Of a stretch of DNA of 64,000 nucleotides, positions 9,482 through 18,163 are shown in pieces. This DNA is from Dyella kyungheensis. GTDB taxonomy: Bacteria > Pseudomonadota > Gammaproteobacteria > Xanthomonadales > Rhodanobacteraceae. Under the pieces are notes generated by a model. The model was not told the origin of the DNA. It did no database searches and saw only the letters and a list, made by a program, of their open reading frames with translations. Each line of letters opens with the position of its first letter. The stretch's first letter is position 1. The stretch lies in the NCBI RefSeq assembly GCF_016905005.1, contig NZ_JADIKC010000003.1, positions 124,001 to 188,000 of the forward strand, in the 5' to 3' direction. The translations under genes were made by a program, and so were the position numbers.

Positions 9482-10342
9482 ATGCTCTTGAACCGTCTAA
9501 GCATCATTCTGCCCGCCAAAAACGAAGGGGCGGCGCTCAAGGAGCTGCTCCCCCGTCTGCGTCTGGCGCAACCAGAAGCGGAAATCATCGTGGTAGACGA
9601 CGGTTCGACCGACGATACGCGCGGCATCTGCGCCAGCGCCGGCGTGAGTTGCCTTTCCTCGCCCTATTCCATGGGCAACGGTGCTGCCATCAAGCGCGGT
9701 GCGCGCGCAGCCACGGGCGATGTACTGGTGTTCATGGACGGCGATGGACAGCATGACCCTGCCGATATCGCGCGCTTGCTGGAAAAGCTTGAACAGGGTT
9801 TCGACATGGTCGTGGGCGCCCGTGACTGGGGCAGCCAGGCAGGCGTGGGGCGTGGCATCGCCAACACGATCTACAACTGGCTGGCCACGCGCATGACTGG
9901 CCACCCGGTTGCCGATCTGACCTCAGGTTTTCGGGCTGTCCGCGCCGACAAATTCCGTGAGTTTCTGCACCTGTTGCCCAACGGCTTCTCTTACCCCACC
10001 ACCAGCACCATGGCATTTTTCCGCAGTGCCTATCCGGTGGCTTACGTGCCGATCAAGGCAGCGCAGCGCGTTGGGAAAAGCCATATCAAGCCGCTGAAAG
10101 ATGGCGTGCGGTTCTTGTTGATCATTTTCAAGATCGCGACCTTGTACTCGCCGTTGAAGTTGTTTGCGCCGACGAGTGCATTGTTTTTCCTGCTGGGTTG
10201 CATCAACTACGCGCGGACGTTCTTCATCGACGGACGGCTGACGAACATGAGCACCCTGATGTGGAGCGCGGCGGTGATTGTTTTTCTGATCGGATTGATT
10301 TCCGAGCAGATTACGTCGCTCATCTATCGGCGCGATGCGTAG
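9482..10342 (+). CDS. Family 2 glycosyltransferase, polyprenyl-phosphate (DPM1/ArnC-like) type
   Basis: Probably transfers a sugar from a nucleotide donor to undecaprenyl phosphate at the inner membrane. The 286-residue product starts with the GT-A fold (LSIILPAKNEG), with VDDGSTDDT and the metal-binding DGDGQHDP at about residue 83. Two hydrophobic helices at about 220-280 anchor it, as in DPM1 and ArnC relatives. The ATG at 9482 is preceded by CCGGGGAC. It lies 126 bases after the aminotransferase and 21 bases before the next glycosyltransferase. The sugar is unknown. Confidence 0.88.
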   Translation: MLLNRLSIILPAKNEGAALKELLPRLRLAQPEAEIIVVDDGSTDDTRGICASAGVSCLSSPYSMGNGAAIKRGARAATGDVLVFMDGDGQHDPADIARLLEKLEQGFDMVVGARDWGSQAGVGRGIANTIYNWLATRMTGHPVADLTSGFRAVRADKFREFLHLLPNGFSYPTTSTMAFFRSAYPVAYVPIKAAQRVGKSHIKPLKDGVRFLLIIFKIATLYSPLKLFAPTSALFFLLGCINYARTFFIDGRLTNMSTLMWSAAVIVFLIGLISEQITSLIYRRDA

Positions 10343-10363
10343 ACCGATCTGCGTGATGCGGTC

Positions 10364-11587
10364 ATGAAAAGAATGCGCTTGCTCGCACTGACAACGTCCT
10401 ATCCGTTGCGCACGGGTAGTTCCGCTGGCGTATTCGTGCAAAGCCTTTATCGGCATTTGTCGGTCGGATACGCGATCGATGTGATCTGTCCGGCCGATTC
10501 GAAGCCTGCGACGGCGACTGTTGACGACGGCGCGGCATCGGGCATTCGCATCCATGCGGTGCGTTACGCTCCGCGTGCCTGGCGTACCTTGGCCCAAGGG
10601 TCGGGTGGAGTCGTGACAGGTCTGCGTCGCTCGCCATGGCATGCGTTGCTGCTGCCGGGATTGTTGATCGCGCTGTTTTGGCGCTGCTTGATGAGCGCAG
10701 GCGATGCGGACTTGATTCATGCCAACTGGTCGATATGTGGGGTCATGGCGGGCATCGTCGGGCGTCTACGAAGAAAACCCGTAATCACCACGCTACGCGG
10801 CAGTGATGTGGCGCGCGCGACACGTTCCCGGTTGGATCGAAGCATCCTCAATCTGGCCGTGCGCCATAGTCGGATCGTGATCTGCGTTTCGGTGGCCATG
10901 GCCGAGCAGCTTCGCACGCGATTTCCGCACCGTGTCGCTGACATCCATGCGTGCCTCAATGGCGCCGATGAAGCCTTCTTCCAGATCGACAGGGCAGTTT
11001 CCGGTGGCACCGACTTGCGGGTGTTGGCAGTGGGCAACCTGATCCGCCTGAAGGGCTTCGACGTCTTGATCGAGGCTGTTGCTCGTGCGCGTCAGCGCGA
11101 GCGCTTGCATGTATGCATCGTCGGTGGCGGCCCTGAGCGCGAGCCGTTGCTTGCTCAAGCGGCATCCCTGGGCGTGTCTTCGTGTATCACGTTGGTCGGC
11201 TCGGTGCCCGCAACCGAGATACCGAAACAAGTTTCCGAAGCGGATGTGTTCGTTCTTTCCAGTCGTTCGGAAGGTCGACCCAATGTTGTCGTGGAGGCGC
11301 TGGCTGGCGGTCTACCCGTCATTTCCACTGATCTGGAGGGTGTGCAGGGAATGGTCAGGAATGGTGACACCGGCTGGCTGGTCGCAGTCGATGACGCAGA
11401 TGCAATGGCCGCAGCGTTGGATGAGGCGGTCACCGATCGCGTTGAACTTCAGCGACGCGGTGAACGCGCACGTGCGGTGGCTCGCACCCAGATCGGGACA
11501 TGGGCGGATACCGCGCGCTGTTATACGACGTTGTTTCAGACAGCCCTGGCGGCAGGCGGAGCGGGGCATCCCTCATGTGCGGAATAG
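10364..11587 (+). CDS. Family 4 glycosyltransferase
   Basis: Predicted cytoplasmic, membrane-associated GT-B enzyme adding one sugar to a lipid-linked glycan. At 407 residues it has the N-terminal acceptor domain (LLALTTSYPLRTGSSAGVF) and the C-terminal donor domain with the EX7E motif in SRSEGRPNVVVEAL, diagnostic of GT4. It overlaps the start of the AsnB-like gene by 13 bases, so the two are translationally coupled. Donor and acceptor are not predictable. Base composition is visibly less GC-rich than in the flanking housekeeping genes. Confidence 0.88.
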   Translation: MKRMRLLALTTSYPLRTGSSAGVFVQSLYRHLSVGYAIDVICPADSKPATATVDDGAASGIRIHAVRYAPRAWRTLAQGSGGVVTGLRRSPWHALLLPGLLIALFWRCLMSAGDADLIHANWSICGVMAGIVGRLRRKPVITTLRGSDVARATRSRLDRSILNLAVRHSRIVICVSVAMAEQLRTRFPHRVADIHACLNGADEAFFQIDRAVSGGTDLRVLAVGNLIRLKGFDVLIEAVARARQRERLHVCIVGGGPEREPLLAQAASLGVSSCITLVGSVPATEIPKQVSEADVFVLSSRSEGRPNVVVEALAGGLPVISTDLEGVQGMVRNGDTGWLVAVDDADAMAAALDEAVTDRVELQRRGERARAVARTQIGTWADTARCYTTLFQTALAAGGAGHPSCAE

Positions 11588-13416
11588 CTTTTCTGCGGGC
11601 TCCCGCGCTCTCGAGCGGAGAGCGCAGCGAACGCATGGCGGAGGCCTTGCAGCGGCTCAAGCATCGCGGTCCCGATGAATCCGGGCACTTCCTCGGTGGT
11701 GATTTCGTGGCGGCCCAGACGCGACTGGCGATCATCGATCTCAAGGGTGGCCACCAGCCCATGCGCGATCACAGCGGGCGCTGGGTCCTGGTGTTCAACG
11801 GCGAGATCTACAACTACCGGGAATTGCGAAAGCAATTGGCGGGACGTTGGACCTTCCGGGATGACAGCGACACCGAAGTGCTGCTAGCCGGCTTGGTCAC
11901 CGAAGGTGCGGGCTTCGTGGAGCGCCTGGATGGTATGTGGGCGTTCGTATTGCACGACACCGCTTCCGGTGACCTGCTGCTTTCAAGGGATCGCTTCGGG
12001 AAAAAGCCGCTGTACTACCGCCGCCATGGCGAGCTTTTTGCCTGCGCCTCCGAATTGCCGGCACTGGCCGCACTGACTCCGGATGTGGCCGTCACGGAAG
12101 ATGCTGCGGGCATCGCCGATTACTTCCGTTACGGCTATGCGCTGCCCGGCAGGACTTGCGTAGCAGGCGTCAGTGAGGTCTTGCCGGCGCACATGTTGCG
12201 CTTGCGCTCGGATGGCCACATCGTCCAGCAGCGCTATTGGACGCCCTCGGTTGAACCTTGGAAGGGCGGCTTCGAAGAGGCTGCCGAGCATGTTCGCGAG
12301 CTATTGACGCAGAGCGTGCACCGACGCCAGCTGGCATCCGACGTTGAAGTCGGTGCGTTCCTTTCCGGCGGAGTCGATTCAACGACCGTGTGTGCGCTTG
12401 CGCAGAAATCCGGATTCGGGAAGCTGCGGACGTTCACGGCGGGCTTTCACGAACCGACCTACGATGAGCGAGCGCCTGCGGCGCGTGCGGCTGCCGAGTT
12501 GGGGACGCTGCACACGGCAGAAGAGATCAGTCCGGATATGGCGGCGGCCCTTGCAACGGAGCTTCCCCGCCGTATGGGTCAGCCGTTTGGTGACTCCTCG
12601 CTGGTTCCCAGCGCATTGGTCGCTTCGGTGGCTGCCCGGCACGTCAAGGTGGTCCTGACGGGTGATGGCAGCGACGAGATCTTCGGTGGATACGCCAGAT
12701 ACATGGGCCGATTGCTGCGCCAGCGCTATCACCGGTTGCCCGCGCCGCTACGGTCGATCGTCGAGCGCGGCGTGTTGGCGATGCCCGAACCCTATGCACA
12801 TCACAGCGGCAGTCTCTTGAAGCGCGCGCATCTTTTCGTTCGACTGGCGCGCGAGGACAGAGATGCTTATATCGGGCCGCCCGCCATCCGCAAGGAAACG
12901 CTCGCGCAACTGGTGCCCGGGCTCGGCACGGGAAATTCGATGCCCGATCTGCCCTGGCCCAATGACCCGGACGAGCTAAGGCAGATGCTGTTGATGGATA
13001 GCCTGGTGTATTTGCCCCAGGACATTCTGCAGAAAGTCGATCGCGCGACGATGATGTTCTCGGTGGAAGCCCGCAGCCCATTCCTGGACAAAGAGCTCTT
13101 CGAGTTCGTAGTTCGTCTACCATGGCAATGGCACTTCTCGGGCATGCGCGGAAAGCGCCTCCTGCACGCAGCGATGCGCGGCCGCGTGCCCGACTTCATC
13201 TGGAATCGACGCAAGCAGGGCTTTGCTTCGCCGGTCAGTCATTGGCTGCGCGGCTGGCTGGGAGACGACCTGATGGCGATCGCGGATTCAGGGGACACCG
13301 GTGTTGTGGATGTTGCGGGGCTGCGCGCGCTGCTGCATGAGCACCGTGCAGGGCGGGCCGATCACTCCCAGCCCCTGTGGTTGGCCTATGCCTACCTGCG
13401 CTGGCGCGCCGGTTGA
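11575..13416 (+). CDS. AsnB-like glutamine-hydrolysing amidotransferase
   Basis: Has asparagine synthetase B architecture. After Met removal Cys1 is exposed (MCGIAFL), as in N-terminal nucleophile glutaminases; the synthetase half has the ATP pyrophosphatase loop LSGGVDSTTV and the later SPFLDKELFEF motif. The ATG at 11575 gives 613 residues and places the catalytic cysteine correctly. Homologues in O-antigen clusters (WbpS type) amidate uronic acids or related sugars rather than make free asparagine. Since it is embedded and overlapping among glycosyltransferases, glycan amidation is the likelier role; an asparagine synthetase is the alternative. Confidence 0.85.
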   Translation: MCGIAFLRAPALSSGERSERMAEALQRLKHRGPDESGHFLGGDFVAAQTRLAIIDLKGGHQPMRDHSGRWVLVFNGEIYNYRELRKQLAGRWTFRDDSDTEVLLAGLVTEGAGFVERLDGMWAFVLHDTASGDLLLSRDRFGKKPLYYRRHGELFACASELPALAALTPDVAVTEDAAGIADYFRYGYALPGRTCVAGVSEVLPAHMLRLRSDGHIVQQRYWTPSVEPWKGGFEEAAEHVRELLTQSVHRRQLASDVEVGAFLSGGVDSTTVCALAQKSGFGKLRTFTAGFHEPTYDERAPAARAAAELGTLHTAEEISPDMAAALATELPRRMGQPFGDSSLVPSALVASVAARHVKVVLTGDGSDEIFGGYARYMGRLLRQRYHRLPAPLRSIVERGVLAMPEPYAHHSGSLLKRAHLFVRLAREDRDAYIGPPAIRKETLAQLVPGLGTGNSMPDLPWPNDPDELRQMLLMDSLVYLPQDILQKVDRATMMFSVEARSPFLDKELFEFVVRLPWQWHFSGMRGKRLLHAAMRGRVPDFIWNRRKQGFASPVSHWLRGWLGDDLMAIADSGDTGVVDVAGLRALLHEHRAGRADHSQPLWLAYAYLRWRAG

Positions 13417-13420
13417 CCGT

Positions 13421-14536
13421 GTGACCACGCAGGCCGATCGCATCCTTCTCGTCTTACCGAGCCTCGAACGAGGCGGCGGTGAACGTGTAATGCTGCAACT
13501 GGCTGGATCGTTCCTGTCTGCAGGGCGGGAAGTGCATGTCGCTGCGCTGCTCGGCGGTGGTCCGCTGCGAGCTGCCGTTCCAGAAGCGGTAGTGCTGCAT
13601 GAGTTGCTCGATGCTGGTGATGTGTCCAAGGGTCTTGCGCTGGCATGGAAAGCGCTCCCCAGGTTGACGTCGCTCATCCGCACGATCAAGCCACATGCCG
13701 TGCTGAGCACGATGACCGGCACCAATCTGCTGGCGGTGTTGGCATGCATGCGGGCGCGTAGCGGAACGCGCCTTGTTTTGCGTGAAGCATCCAGCCTCGT
13801 CAACACCAAAAGTGCCATCAAACGACGGGCTATGCGTTGGCTTTATCGCCGCGCTGACGCGCTGGTCGCAGTTTCCGTAGGGGTAGCGCAGGATCTGCGT
13901 GGACTGGGCCTTGCCGAGAACCGCATCCATGCCATACGCAATCCAGTTGATGTCGAACGACTGCGTCAGCTCGCTGCTGTCGGCTTGCCGCTATCGTTGC
14001 AGGGGAAGGTCCCTTATGTGGTCTCGCTGGGACGTTTGACCGAAGCGAAGGATTTCCCCACCTTGTTGCGTGCATACGCGATGAGCACGTTGCGCCGTAC
14101 TCATCGCCTCATCATCGTCGGGGAGGGCGAACAACGCGCGAATCTGGAAAATCTGATACGCGATCTCGAGCTGGCGGATCATGTCGTTCTAACGGGAGCG
14201 ATGGACAATCCGCATCCTGTGATGGTGAGCGCGGCATTGCACGTTCTCTCTTCCCGCTGGGAAGGCTATCCGAATGTCTTGTTGGAGGCTCTGGCACTGG
14301 GGGTTCCGATAGTTTCCACCGATTGTCCGCATGGTCCGCGCGAGATACTGGAAGGCGGGCGCTACGGTCGTCTCGTGCCGATCGGCGATGCGGTTGCATT
14401 GGCAAGTGCAATGGACGCGGAACTTAGGCGGCCATCGGTCGGGGTTGATGCTGTGCTGGCTACCCATGGCCATAGGACTATTGCATCGGGCTACTTGGCC
14501 TTGCTCGACGGCTTAGCCGAGGTGTCGCAACGATGA
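13421..14536 (+). CDS. Family 4 glycosyltransferase
   Basis: Second GT4 enzyme of the island, 371 residues from the GTG at 13421, four bases after the asnB-like stop. N-terminal LPSLERGGGERVM forms the glycine-rich loop, and the EX7E motif lies in SSRWEGYPNVLLEAL, followed by PIVSTDCPHGPREIL, which resembles the GalNAc/GlcNAc transferases of the PglJ/WbnH type. Donor specificity is inference only. It overlaps the following membrane protein by 4 bases (ATGA), so asnB-like, GT4 and membrane protein form one translational unit. Confidence 0.87.
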   Translation: MTTQADRILLVLPSLERGGGERVMLQLAGSFLSAGREVHVAALLGGGPLRAAVPEAVVLHELLDAGDVSKGLALAWKALPRLTSLIRTIKPHAVLSTMTGTNLLAVLACMRARSGTRLVLREASSLVNTKSAIKRRAMRWLYRRADALVAVSVGVAQDLRGLGLAENRIHAIRNPVDVERLRQLAAVGLPLSLQGKVPYVVSLGRLTEAKDFPTLLRAYAMSTLRRTHRLIIVGEGEQRANLENLIRDLELADHVVLTGAMDNPHPVMVSAALHVLSSRWEGYPNVLLEALALGVPIVSTDCPHGPREILEGGRYGRLVPIGDAVALASAMDAELRRPSVGVDAVLATHGHRTIASGYLALLDGLAEVSQR

Positions 14537-15444
14537 ATCGACCCTGGCGAATTTGGCGCAACGTGGCGTATCTGCTGCTGGTGGGCGTGGCGATTGGGCT
14601 GGTCGTGTATTGGTGGCCGGTGCTCGCTGGGATCTGGCGCGAACAAGCGCTGACCTTCGTGGGCGCCGTCGCAATTATGGTTTGCGGCACGCTGGTGCAG
14701 GCGCGCAATTTTCTCGTGTTCCTGGACTCCCCGGTTCGTTTGCGAGTCCGGCGTTTCGTGACCGTGTGGGCGTGGGGTGCGTTGGCTAACTACGTGGCAC
14801 CGTTTCAATCCGGTGGCATTGCCATCCGCGTGGCATGGCTGGGGCGTCACAAGGTGAGTGTTACGGACAGCTTGCTGGCAACCTGGCGTCAGCTGGCGTT
14901 GAGTCTATGGGTGGCGCTTGCAGGGCTGACCATCGGGCTGCTGCTTATCGACGATCCACGGGCCCGTTGGCCTGCATTCGTGTTATTTCTGCTATGGCTG
15001 GCCACTTTCTTCATGCGCCAACTCTGGTTGAAGTGGCTGGAGAGCATGAAGCGTCCCGCATGGCTGGCCGATCGGAAGCAACTTATGCATCGCGCCGTCA
15101 CCGGCCTTACCCTGGGTGGCATGCTGGGAGTCATTGCCCAGTACGTTCTGGGCACGCTATTGCTTTATTGGGTGTACGCGGGGTTTGGCGCCTCCATAGG
15201 CTTCGGACAGGCGCTTATTCTGGCGTGCTTGGTTTATGCGTCGTCCCTGATCTCCGTCTTGCCAGGCAATCTAGGCGTGACGGAGGCGATCTACATGCTG
15301 GGTGGTCATGGTTTTGGCCTGGACTTGGCGCAGGCGGGGGCATTGGCGTTACTGATACGCGCGGCGCATATAGCTACCAACTTGCTGGTTGCACTGGTGG
15401 GTATGCGACATGGCGAAAGTGGATTTGGGACGAGGCATGATTAG
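14533..15444 (+). CDS. LPG-synthase-type (UPF0104) multi-span membrane protein
   Basis: A 303-residue integral membrane protein with about eight hydrophobic helices, similar to the transmembrane flippase half of lysylphosphatidylglycerol synthase (PF03706) without the catalytic soluble half. The conserved ending is SSLISVLPGNLGVTEA, typical for this family. Stand-alone members are frequent in polysaccharide clusters; a role in moving a lipid-linked glycan across the inner membrane is plausible but unproven, and no Wzx or ABC flippase is encoded in the window. It overlaps both neighbours (4 bases upstream, 8 bases downstream). Confidence 0.82.
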   Translation: MNRPWRIWRNVAYLLLVGVAIGLVVYWWPVLAGIWREQALTFVGAVAIMVCGTLVQARNFLVFLDSPVRLRVRRFVTVWAWGALANYVAPFQSGGIAIRVAWLGRHKVSVTDSLLATWRQLALSLWVALAGLTIGLLLIDDPRARWPAFVLFLLWLATFFMRQLWLKWLESMKRPAWLADRKQLMHRAVTGLTLGGMLGVIAQYVLGTLLLYWVYAGFGASIGFGQALILACLVYASSLISVLPGNLGVTEAIYMLGGHGFGLDLAQAGALALLIRAAHIATNLLVALVGMRHGESGFGTRHD

Positions 15445-16360
15445 TTCTTGGCAAAGCCGGCTTTGCGAGCTTCCCGTTGAAACGGTGCGAGATTGTTTGT
15501 TGTGCGAAGGCGTTGCTGGAGCGCCTGATCGGCGGTGGCGCAAGTATCTCCGTCTCATGCCTCCCTTCGACGTGGTGCGTTGCCCGGCCTGCGCTCTGCG
15601 CTGGCTAAGCCCTCGTCCTACCGCTAAAGGTTATGAGTCGCTCTATACGGACGGCATGTATTTCGGCGGTGCCGGCGCCTCACCCGCCGACTACGAGTCC
15701 GCGTCGAGAGCCCGAGTTGAATACATGCGTGCCAGGGTCGCGCGTCTTGAGCGGATGTCCAACAAAAAAGGGGCGTTGTCGATTCTCGATTACGGCGCAG
15801 CGACTGGTGACTTCGTTCGTGCGGGTCGCGATGCTGGACATGATTGCATGGGCATCGAGCTATCCGCAGATGCGCGAGCTGTTGCGCAGCAAAAGAACGG
15901 CGTGACCCTGCTGTCGATTGATTCCGTCGAGGAGATGATGAATGCCCGATTCGACGCCGTTCACATGAATCATGTGCTCGAGCACATGCCCGATCCACTT
16001 GCACATGCTCGCTGGTGCGCGCAGGTTATCAAGCCGGGCGGACTATTTGTTCTGGAAGTGCCGCAACAATTTGACAACGACCTTGATAGGCTTCGTCGCG
16101 GCTTGCGCGTCGGCGGAAAGCAGTCGCGGTTCGATGCCTATTCGCTGCATCACACGTATTTCTTTACTCCATCGACGATGGAGGCTTTGCTCGTCAAGGC
16201 GGGCTTCAAGGTGTTGAAATTGTCTACTTTCAACAGCGACAAAACGCCCCTTTGGCCGTTCTCGCCCAAGAATTACGTGCTCAGGTCGTTGCTTGGTATG
16301 GCCGATCTTCTGCATGCGGGCGGCAACATCATCGAAGTATTCGCGCAACGGATCGAGTGA
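15437..16360 (+). CDS. SAM-dependent methyltransferase with N-terminal zinc-ribbon-like motif
   Basis: The 307-residue product has an N-terminal pair of cysteine knuckles (CLLCEG and CPACALRW) followed by a class I methyltransferase domain: LDYGAATGDFV is the SAM-binding glycine loop, and HMNHVLEHMPDP is the motif typical of Methyltransf_23. Such proteins methylate sugars in O-antigen and glycan clusters. I chose ATG 15437, preceded by GGGACGAGG and overlapping the upstream stop by 8 bases; an ATG at 15410 is an alternative. It is the last plus-strand gene of the island and converges with a second methyltransferase. Confidence 0.82.
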   Translation: MISSWQSRLCELPVETVRDCLLCEGVAGAPDRRWRKYLRLMPPFDVVRCPACALRWLSPRPTAKGYESLYTDGMYFGGAGASPADYESASRARVEYMRARVARLERMSNKKGALSILDYGAATGDFVRAGRDAGHDCMGIELSADARAVAQQKNGVTLLSIDSVEEMMNARFDAVHMNHVLEHMPDPLAHARWCAQVIKPGGLFVLEVPQQFDNDLDRLRRGLRVGGKQSRFDAYSLHHTYFFTPSTMEALLVKAGFKVLKLSTFNSDKTPLWPFSPKNYVLRSLLGMADLLHAGGNIIEVFAQRIE

Positions 16361-16452
16361 AGGGGCCGTTGTTGCTGGTGGCCTGCACCATGGGGTGCGA
16401 TTCTGCCGTGGTTCGCGCGCTGTAGCAGTACGTCGTCGCGCGCTGCACGGAA

Positions 16453-17217
16453 TCAGCGCTTCATAATGACGCCTTGGCCGGTGGCAAGGTGCAGGACCTC
16501 TAAGCCTTCCGATGCGGCCAGTTCATCTGCGGCGCGTGTTGCACCGGGACAGGTCTTGAATCCGTAGTCGTCCATGACGATAACTCCGCCATTTACGAGT
16601 CGAGGATAGAAAAAATTGAGGCTGTCGCGTGTCGGCTGATAGAGGTCGACATCGATATGAACGAGTCGGAATTGTCGATCCGCGACTTCAGCAAAACGTT
16701 CGGGGATCCAGCCTGGTAATACTACGACTGAGTCGTAACGAGCGAGGTTGTGCCGTACCGTTGCCTCACTCGCGGTCAGGTCACCGCCGCCTTCAGACCA
16801 AGGCATCACGGACTCCGCGACGTTCAGGTCCGTCGCATCCGGAGCGGAAAGTCCTTGGAACGAATCAAATAAGTACAGTTTCCCGTGAGTGGATGCCTGC
16901 GCGATAAAAAACGCAGATGTACCGACGTAGCAGCCGCATTCGGCCAAGTCTCCGGGCAATGCATTGTTTAGTTTTACGTATTCGCGCAACGTCCACTTGC
17001 GGTCTTGCGAGTACGGATTCTCTGGCGACATGCGATTGAAGTCATCCAAGAATGCTTTGTCGTCGCGCCAAAGCTTGTGATCTTCGCTGATCGGAAAGTC
17101 GCCGAAAGCAGCCGCGGCCGCGCGAGCCAACTCCTGACGTACTCGTCTGCGTTGCGCAGGGTTGCCTGCGATAAGCCATTTCACTGCTCTGCCCAAGCGG
17201 GTTGGTGTGATCATCAT
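16453..17217 (-). CDS. TylF/MycF-family O-methyltransferase
   Basis: Resembles the macrocin-O-methyltransferase family, which methylates sugar hydroxyls with SAM and Mg2+. The 254-residue product has LAECGCYVGTSAFFIAQAS (SAM loop), VHIDVDLYQPTRDSL with the metal-binding acidic residues, and VIVMDDYGFKTCPGA. In glycan clusters this family caps or decorates chains. It is the most distal gene of the minus-strand group led by the pilins, 81 bases after the preceding methyltransferase. No terminator-like hairpin is visible in the 92-base convergent gap to the plus-strand methyltransferase. Confidence 0.86.
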   Translation of the reverse strand: MMITPTRLGRAVKWLIAGNPAQRRRVRQELARAAAAAFGDFPISEDHKLWRDDKAFLDDFNRMSPENPYSQDRKWTLREYVKLNNALPGDLAECGCYVGTSAFFIAQASTHGKLYLFDSFQGLSAPDATDLNVAESVMPWSEGGGDLTASEATVRHNLARYDSVVVLPGWIPERFAEVADRQFRLVHIDVDLYQPTRDSLNFFYPRLVNGGVIVMDDYGFKTCPGATRAADELAASEGLEVLHLATGQGVIMKR

Positions 17218-17298
17218 CGTTGGCGATTCCGGTGCTTGCGGTAATGTTTGCGGGCAGAGACTAGGTCTTGATAGCGGATGGGCAGAGCATCGGCGGCG

Positions 17299-18090
17299 TT
17301 AGGGTAGACGCTCAAACACGAATTCATTGCAACCCAGTCCACGGGTAAGTATTTGGCGTCGTAACTCGAATCCTTGGGCTGACAGTCTGCTCACCACGTC
17401 TTCCGGTTTCGCGACTTCGAATGGATATCCACCCAGCCAGTCGCGCCAGTCGTGTGTGATGGACATGCCGCGCTTGAGCGCATAGTTACGGATATGGCTA
17501 CCCGGAATCTCGCGACGTTGGCAGTCCAAAGCCAGGCTATAAAGCCAGAACAGCGGAAAGAACACTGCGCTGATGAGCCAACGTCCAAGAGTGCCGCTGC
17601 AGTAGCACCGTTTGATGCCGTGCCAGATTCGGGAGCGCACGCCTTGGTCGTTGTATAGGGCGATAAGCAGGGTTCCGCCGGGGCCAACGCACTGTTGCGC
17701 AAGATCCAGAGCCGGCCACATGGCTCCCGTGTGATGGAGCACACCCCACGAGTAGACAAGATCGAACTTTCCGAGCGACTGCATGAAGGCCGCATCGAGC
17801 ACGGAGCCCTGTGACACGGCCCAATGTTTATTGCGGCCGCCGTACAGCCGACGCAATTCTTCGGTGCAGGCTACGGAGTCGGCGTCATAGTCGAATGAAA
17901 CCACTTCGGCACCAAGCTGCTCCATGGCCAGGCTGGATAAACCACTGCCTGAGCCGATATCCAGTACGCGCCAGCCCTGCAGATCCTCTCGGCCCAGCAG
18001 GTCGCAAATGGCACGGCGCGATTGATCGACTCGATGTTCGTCCAGCAAGGACAGGAACGAGCGCCAGTTTTTTCCGAAGGCAAAGCGCAT
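17299..18090 (-). CDS. Class I SAM-dependent methyltransferase
   Basis: The 263-residue product begins MRFAFGKNWRSFLSLLDE, a common N-terminus in this group, followed by LDIGSGSGLSSLAM (SAM-binding loop) and YSWGVLHHTGAMW (post-motif). The frame remains open further upstream, to an ATG at 18252 inside the preceding gene, but those codons look non-homologous, so I chose ATG 18090. It lies 73 bases downstream of a GT-C-like membrane protein gene. The substrate is unknown; the context suggests a glycan or a protein-linked sugar. Its later part contains hydrophobic stretches (about residues 165-195) that may associate with the membrane. Confidence 0.8.
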   Translation of the reverse strand: MRFAFGKNWRSFLSLLDEHRVDQSRRAICDLLGREDLQGWRVLDIGSGSGLSSLAMEQLGAEVVSFDYDADSVACTEELRRLYGGRNKHWAVSQGSVLDAAFMQSLGKFDLVYSWGVLHHTGAMWPALDLAQQCVGPGGTLLIALYNDQGVRSRIWHGIKRCYCSGTLGRWLISAVFFPLFWLYSLALDCQRREIPGSHIRNYALKRGMSITHDWRDWLGGYPFEVAKPEDVVSRLSAQGFELRRQILTRGLGCNEFVFERLP

Positions 18091-18163
18091 GAATCGTAGG
18101 TCGTCCTGATTGGCAATGCGAATGTCGAGATTGTCAGTATGTGTTCTTGGTGCGACGGCGAAT

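Noticed and set aside
8183-18090. Recently acquired genomic island with integrase or attachment sites
   Set aside because: No integrase, transposase, tRNA edge or direct repeats seen; only the gene content and somewhat lower GC suggest transfer.
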